Assembly (NCBI RefSeq): GCF_037095755.1
Contig: NZ_JBAWKJ010000001.1
Span: forward strand, 809,001-873,000
From: Sphingopyxis sp. CCNWLW2
Lineage (GTDB): Bacteria; Pseudomonadota; Alphaproteobacteria; Sphingomonadales; Sphingomonadaceae
DNA: 64,000 nt
Reading direction: 5' to 3'
The notes under the pieces were generated by a model. The model was given only the letters and a program-made list of their open reading frames with translations, searched no databases and was not told the DNA's origin. The position numbers and the translations under genes were made by a program. Shown one piece after another: positions 61,691 to 64,000 of this stretch. Position 1 is the stretch's first letter. The number at the start of each line of letters is the position of its first letter.

Positions 61691-62431
61691 ATGAACGCAT
61701 CACTTCGTATCGCCCTTCTGTCCTCGCTCGGCGCGCTCGCGCTCGCCGGTTGCGGCGACGGTGCGACCGACCCGTCCAAGGAACAGTCCGTGGTCGCCAA
61801 GGTCGCGCCGCCGGCCGGCAAGAGCTGGTCGCAGGTCGTGCACGTCGATGGCGACGGCGTCGTGATGGGCAATCCAGACGCACCGATAAAACTCGAGGAA
61901 TTTGGCGCCTTCACCTGCGGCCACTGCGCCCAGTTCGCCAAGGATTCGCACGAGGAGCTGAAACGCGACTTCGTCGACACCGGCCGCGTGTCGTACAAGC
62001 TGACGCCGTTCATGCTCCACCCGGTCGACGCGATCGCGGGCGCGATCGTCAAATGCACCGGCCCCGACCGCTTCTTCCCGCTCGCCGACGCGACCTTCCT
62101 CGAGCATGAAGCGTTCATCGCCGGTCCGTCGAAGCCGGCGCCGGGGATCGAAGAAGCGATGAAACTGCCCCCCGCGCAGCGCTTCGTCGCGCTCGCCAAG
62201 GACTGGGGAATCGATCAATTCTATCAGCAGCGCGGCGTCCCCGCCGCGACGATCCAGCAGTGCCTTGCCAAGGTCGAAAATGTCGAGGCGATCGAAAAGG
62301 GCACCAACGCCGGGGTCGAGAAATATCAGATCACCGGCACCCCGACCTTTGTCATCAACGGTCAGGTTGTCGAAGGCGTCGCCGCCTGGGGCCTGCTCCG
62401 CGACCGCCTGCGTACGATGGGCGCACGCTGA
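61691..62431 (+). CDS. DsbA-family thiol-disulfide lipoprotein (CGHC)
   Basis: 246 residues. Lipoprotein signal with lipobox LALAGCG, so probably membrane-anchored in the periplasm. Thioredoxin-fold motifs: 'LEEFGAFTCGHCAQFAKDSH' (CGHC, the DsbA/PDI-type redox pair) and 'ITGTPTFVINGQVVEG' (cis-Pro). ATG 61691 has GGAG about 10 nt upstream. Paralogue of the preceding gene; the two probably form one operon. A perfect palindrome follows. Confidence 0.92.
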   Translation: MNASLRIALLSSLGALALAGCGDGATDPSKEQSVVAKVAPPAGKSWSQVVHVDGDGVVMGNPDAPIKLEEFGAFTCGHCAQFAKDSHEELKRDFVDTGRVSYKLTPFMLHPVDAIAGAIVKCTGPDRFFPLADATFLEHEAFIAGPSKPAPGIEEAMKLPPAQRFVALAKDWGIDQFYQQRGVPAATIQQCLAKVENVEAIEKGTNAGVEKYQITGTPTFVINGQVVEGVAAWGLLRDRLRTMGAR

Positions 62432-62443
62432 TCCGAATTTGCC

Positions 62444-62467
62444 GGGGGTAGGGTTAACCCTACCCCC
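62444..62467. terminator. 24-bp perfect palindrome between dsbA-like gene and smc
   Basis: GGGGGTAGGGTT-AACCCTACCCCC, a perfect 12-bp dyad with no loop bases, 13 bp past the DsbA-like stop. Probably a terminator (no strong U-tract) or a protein-binding palindrome. Confidence 0.6.
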
Positions 62468-62550
62468 TTGCGACTCCCCCCGCCGCGCGGCATGACGGCT
62501 GCATGGGGGATATGTGACGACAAGGTTGCACCAGCTCCGATTCGATGAGC

Positions 62551-62571
62551 TGCACGGGGTTATCCCGTGCA
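62551..62571 (+). promoter_or_regulatory. Hairpin overlapping the smc start codon
   Basis: TGCACGGG-GTTAT-CCCGTGCA: an 8-bp perfect stem whose 3' arm contains the GTG start of smc (62567-62569). It could mask initiation and limit SMC translation. Confidence 0.5.
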
Positions 62572-64000
62572 GATAAAGCGGCTGCGCCTGACTGGTTTCA
62601 AAAGCTTCGTCGAACCCACCGAACTCCGCATCGAACCCGGGCTGACCGGCGTCGTCGGCCCCAACGGTTGCGGCAAGTCGAACCTGCTCGAAGCGATCCG
62701 CTGGGTGATGGGCGAATCCAGCCCCAAATCGATGCGCGGCGGCGGGATGGAGGATGTGATTTTCGCCGGCACCTCGACGCGCCCGGCGCGCGATTTTGCC
62801 GAAGTCGCGCTCCATTGCGATACCGAGGGCGCGCTCGTCGCGGGTCTCTCGGACTCGAGCGACGGTGACGATCTCGAGGTCATCCGCCGCATCGAGCGCG
62901 GCGCGGGCAGCGCTTATCGCGCCAACGGCCGCGACGTGCGCGCGAAGGACGTCGCGCTGATCTTCGCCGACGCCGCGACCGGCGCACACAGCCCCGCGCT
63001 CGTCAGCCAGGGCAAGATCGCGAACGTCATCGCCGCCAAGCCGACCGATCGCCGCGCGATGCTCGAGGAAGCCGCGGGCATTGCCGGGCTCCACGTGCGC
63101 CGCAAGGACGCCGAGCAAAAGCTGCGCGCGACCGAAACCAACCTAACGCGCCTTTCCGAAATCGTCGCCGACATGGAGGTGCGCGCGAACGCGCTACGCC
63201 GGCAGGCGCGCGCGGCGGAAAAGTACAAGAAACTCTCCGACGATATCCGCATATACGAGGGGCGCCTGATCTATGCGCGCTGGCGCGACGCCGCCGCCGC
63301 GGCCGATCAGGCGCGGCGCGATGCCGACGCGGCCGAGGCGGCGGTCAAGACCGCACAGGACGAACTTGAAACCATATCGAAGGCGCAGACCGAGGTCGCA
63401 ACGCGCGTCGCCGCGGCGCGCAGCGACGCACAGGCACAGCGCGACGCGCTCGCCGAGGCGACCGCAACGCAGGTGCGCTTGCAGGGCGAGGAGCGCGCGG
63501 CGCTCCAGCGGCTCGACGATCTGGCGACGCAGCAACGGCGCATCGCCGACGACCGCGCGCACGAAGGCGAACTCGCGCGCGAAGCCCATGCGGCGCTAAC
63601 CGCACTCGACGCCGAGACGAGATCGCTGGCGCAGGAAATCGCCGGGCACGATGCGGGCAAGGCCGCGCTCGCCGATGCCAGTCTTGCCGCGCAGACGCGC
63701 CTCCGCGACGCCGAAGTGGCGCTGGCACAGGCGCGCGCCAAGGCAGCGAGCGAAGCCGCCGACCGCCGTATCGCCGTATCGGCCCGCGACAGCGCCGAAG
63801 CTGCCGTACGCCGAGTTGCCAATGACAAGGCGCGCGTCAACGCCGAGGTCGCCGCGCTCGGCGACAGCGCCGCGCTCGCCGCGACGCTCGCTGACAGCAC
63901 GAAGGCAGCCGAGGCCGCGGAGGCCGCGATCGCCGCCGCCGAAAACGCGCTGCAGGAAGCCGAGGCCGATCGCGAGGCGACCGCCGCGGACCTTGCAGGC
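62567..64000 (+). CDS. smc: Chromosome segregation protein SMC, N-terminal part (runs off right edge)
   Basis: 478 codons in the window, open at the right edge. GTG start (M-Q-I-K-R-L-R-L-T-G-F-K-S-F). Walker A 'VVGPNGCGKSNLLEAIRWVM' near 28-47, Q-loop region 'LVSQGKIANVIAAKPTDRRA', 'LEEAAGIAGLHVRRKDAEQK', then a long Ala/Glu/Arg-rich coiled coil. SMC forms the bacterial condensin with ScpAB and organises chromosome arms. No strong Shine-Dalgarno is visible; the start lies in a hairpin. Confidence 0.95.
   Translation, partial: MQIKRLRLTGFKSFVEPTELRIEPGLTGVVGPNGCGKSNLLEAIRWVMGESSPKSMRGGGMEDVIFAGTSTRPARDFAEVALHCDTEGALVAGLSDSSDGDDLEVIRRIERGAGSAYRANGRDVRAKDVALIFADAATGAHSPALVSQGKIANVIAAKPTDRRAMLEEAAGIAGLHVRRKDAEQKLRATETNLTRLSEIVADMEVRANALRRQARAAEKYKKLSDDIRIYEGRLIYARWRDAAAAADQARRDADAAEAAVKTAQDELETISKAQTEVATRVAAARSDAQAQRDALAEATATQVRLQGEERAALQRLDDLATQQRRIADDRAHEGELAREAHAALTALDAETRSLAQEIAGHDAGKAALADASLAAQTRLRDAEVALAQARAKAASEAADRRIAVSARDSAEAAVRRVANDKARVNAEVAALGDSAALAATLADSTKAAEAAEAAIAAAENALQEAEADREATAADLAG

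Noticed and set aside
60325..62199. A 624-residue minus-strand open frame across DciA and the two DsbA-like genes
   Set aside because: It would overlap three well-recognised plus-strand genes and has no family resemblance.

Overview
The window looks like a chromosomal stretch from a GC-rich alphaproteobacterium of the order Sphingomonadales. Sphingopyxis or Sphingomonas is my best guess, from protein flavour, codon use, the DUF2497/NudC/MutY/DciA/SMC core-gene order and the MucR/Ti-type TraA accessory genes. No rRNA is present; one tRNA (Cys, GCA) is.

Layout. (1) 1-3657: the 5' part of a large autotransporter adhesin, transcribed leftwards off the edge, with a divergent AraC-type regulator. 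(2) 4020-8981: a LysR regulator followed by a co-directional cluster of SDR, exported epoxide hydrolase, Ohr peroxidase, Tat-exported alpha/beta hydrolase and DUF2798, which looks like a xenobiotic/oxidant cluster. (3) 9242-15193: a second, complete 1983-residue autotransporter built from 'N-G-T-I' repeats and containing a tandem internal duplication of about 245 residues. (4) 15545-18397: a 7TMR-DISM histidine kinase convergent with a NarL-type response regulator. (5) 18747-25877: a tightly packed operon (isochorismatase-like hydrolase, cofactor-free haloperoxidase-type hydrolase, XapX, Tat amidohydrolase, DoxX, MFS with a C-terminal monooxygenase-like domain, alginate-export-type porin). (6) 25881-31014: an MFS/LysR divergent pair, then a LysR/double-pirin/NTF2-like locus. 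A 35-bp sequence upstream of the pirins recurs upstream of the 18.7-kb operon and may link the two.

(7) About 31.2-54.1 kb: an integrated mobilizable element. Its right end is marked by a P4-type tyrosine integrase beside the 3' end of tRNA-Cys, with repeated putative arm sites between them. The backbone has a small HTH/Xis-like gene, ParB-like protein, DUF736, AlpA, ArdC antirestriction protein, a sigma-region-4-like protein, a fused MNT-HEPN protein, MucR, lipocalin, TraC/TraD and a Ti-type TraA relaxase with a recognisable oriT. No type IV secretion genes are visible, so it is probably mobilized in trans. I could not find the left attachment repeat. The cargo is a defence island: a two-gene SIR2-APAZ/short-Argonaute (SPARSA-type) system, a HEPN/RES toxin interrupted at a G7 tract, an Abi-like two-gene unit and unknown genes. 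Three backbone genes (ardC, DUF736, parB-like) share a conserved 5' leader with a possible anti-Shine-Dalgarno segment. A G13C25 homopolymer block sits just upstream of MNT-HEPN.

(8) 54438-64000: core chromosome again: Pcm-like methyltransferase, TolC, PopZ-like DUF2497, then convergently a mutY-serine hydrolase-nudC operon, DciA, two exported DsbA-like proteins and the start of smc, which runs off the right edge.
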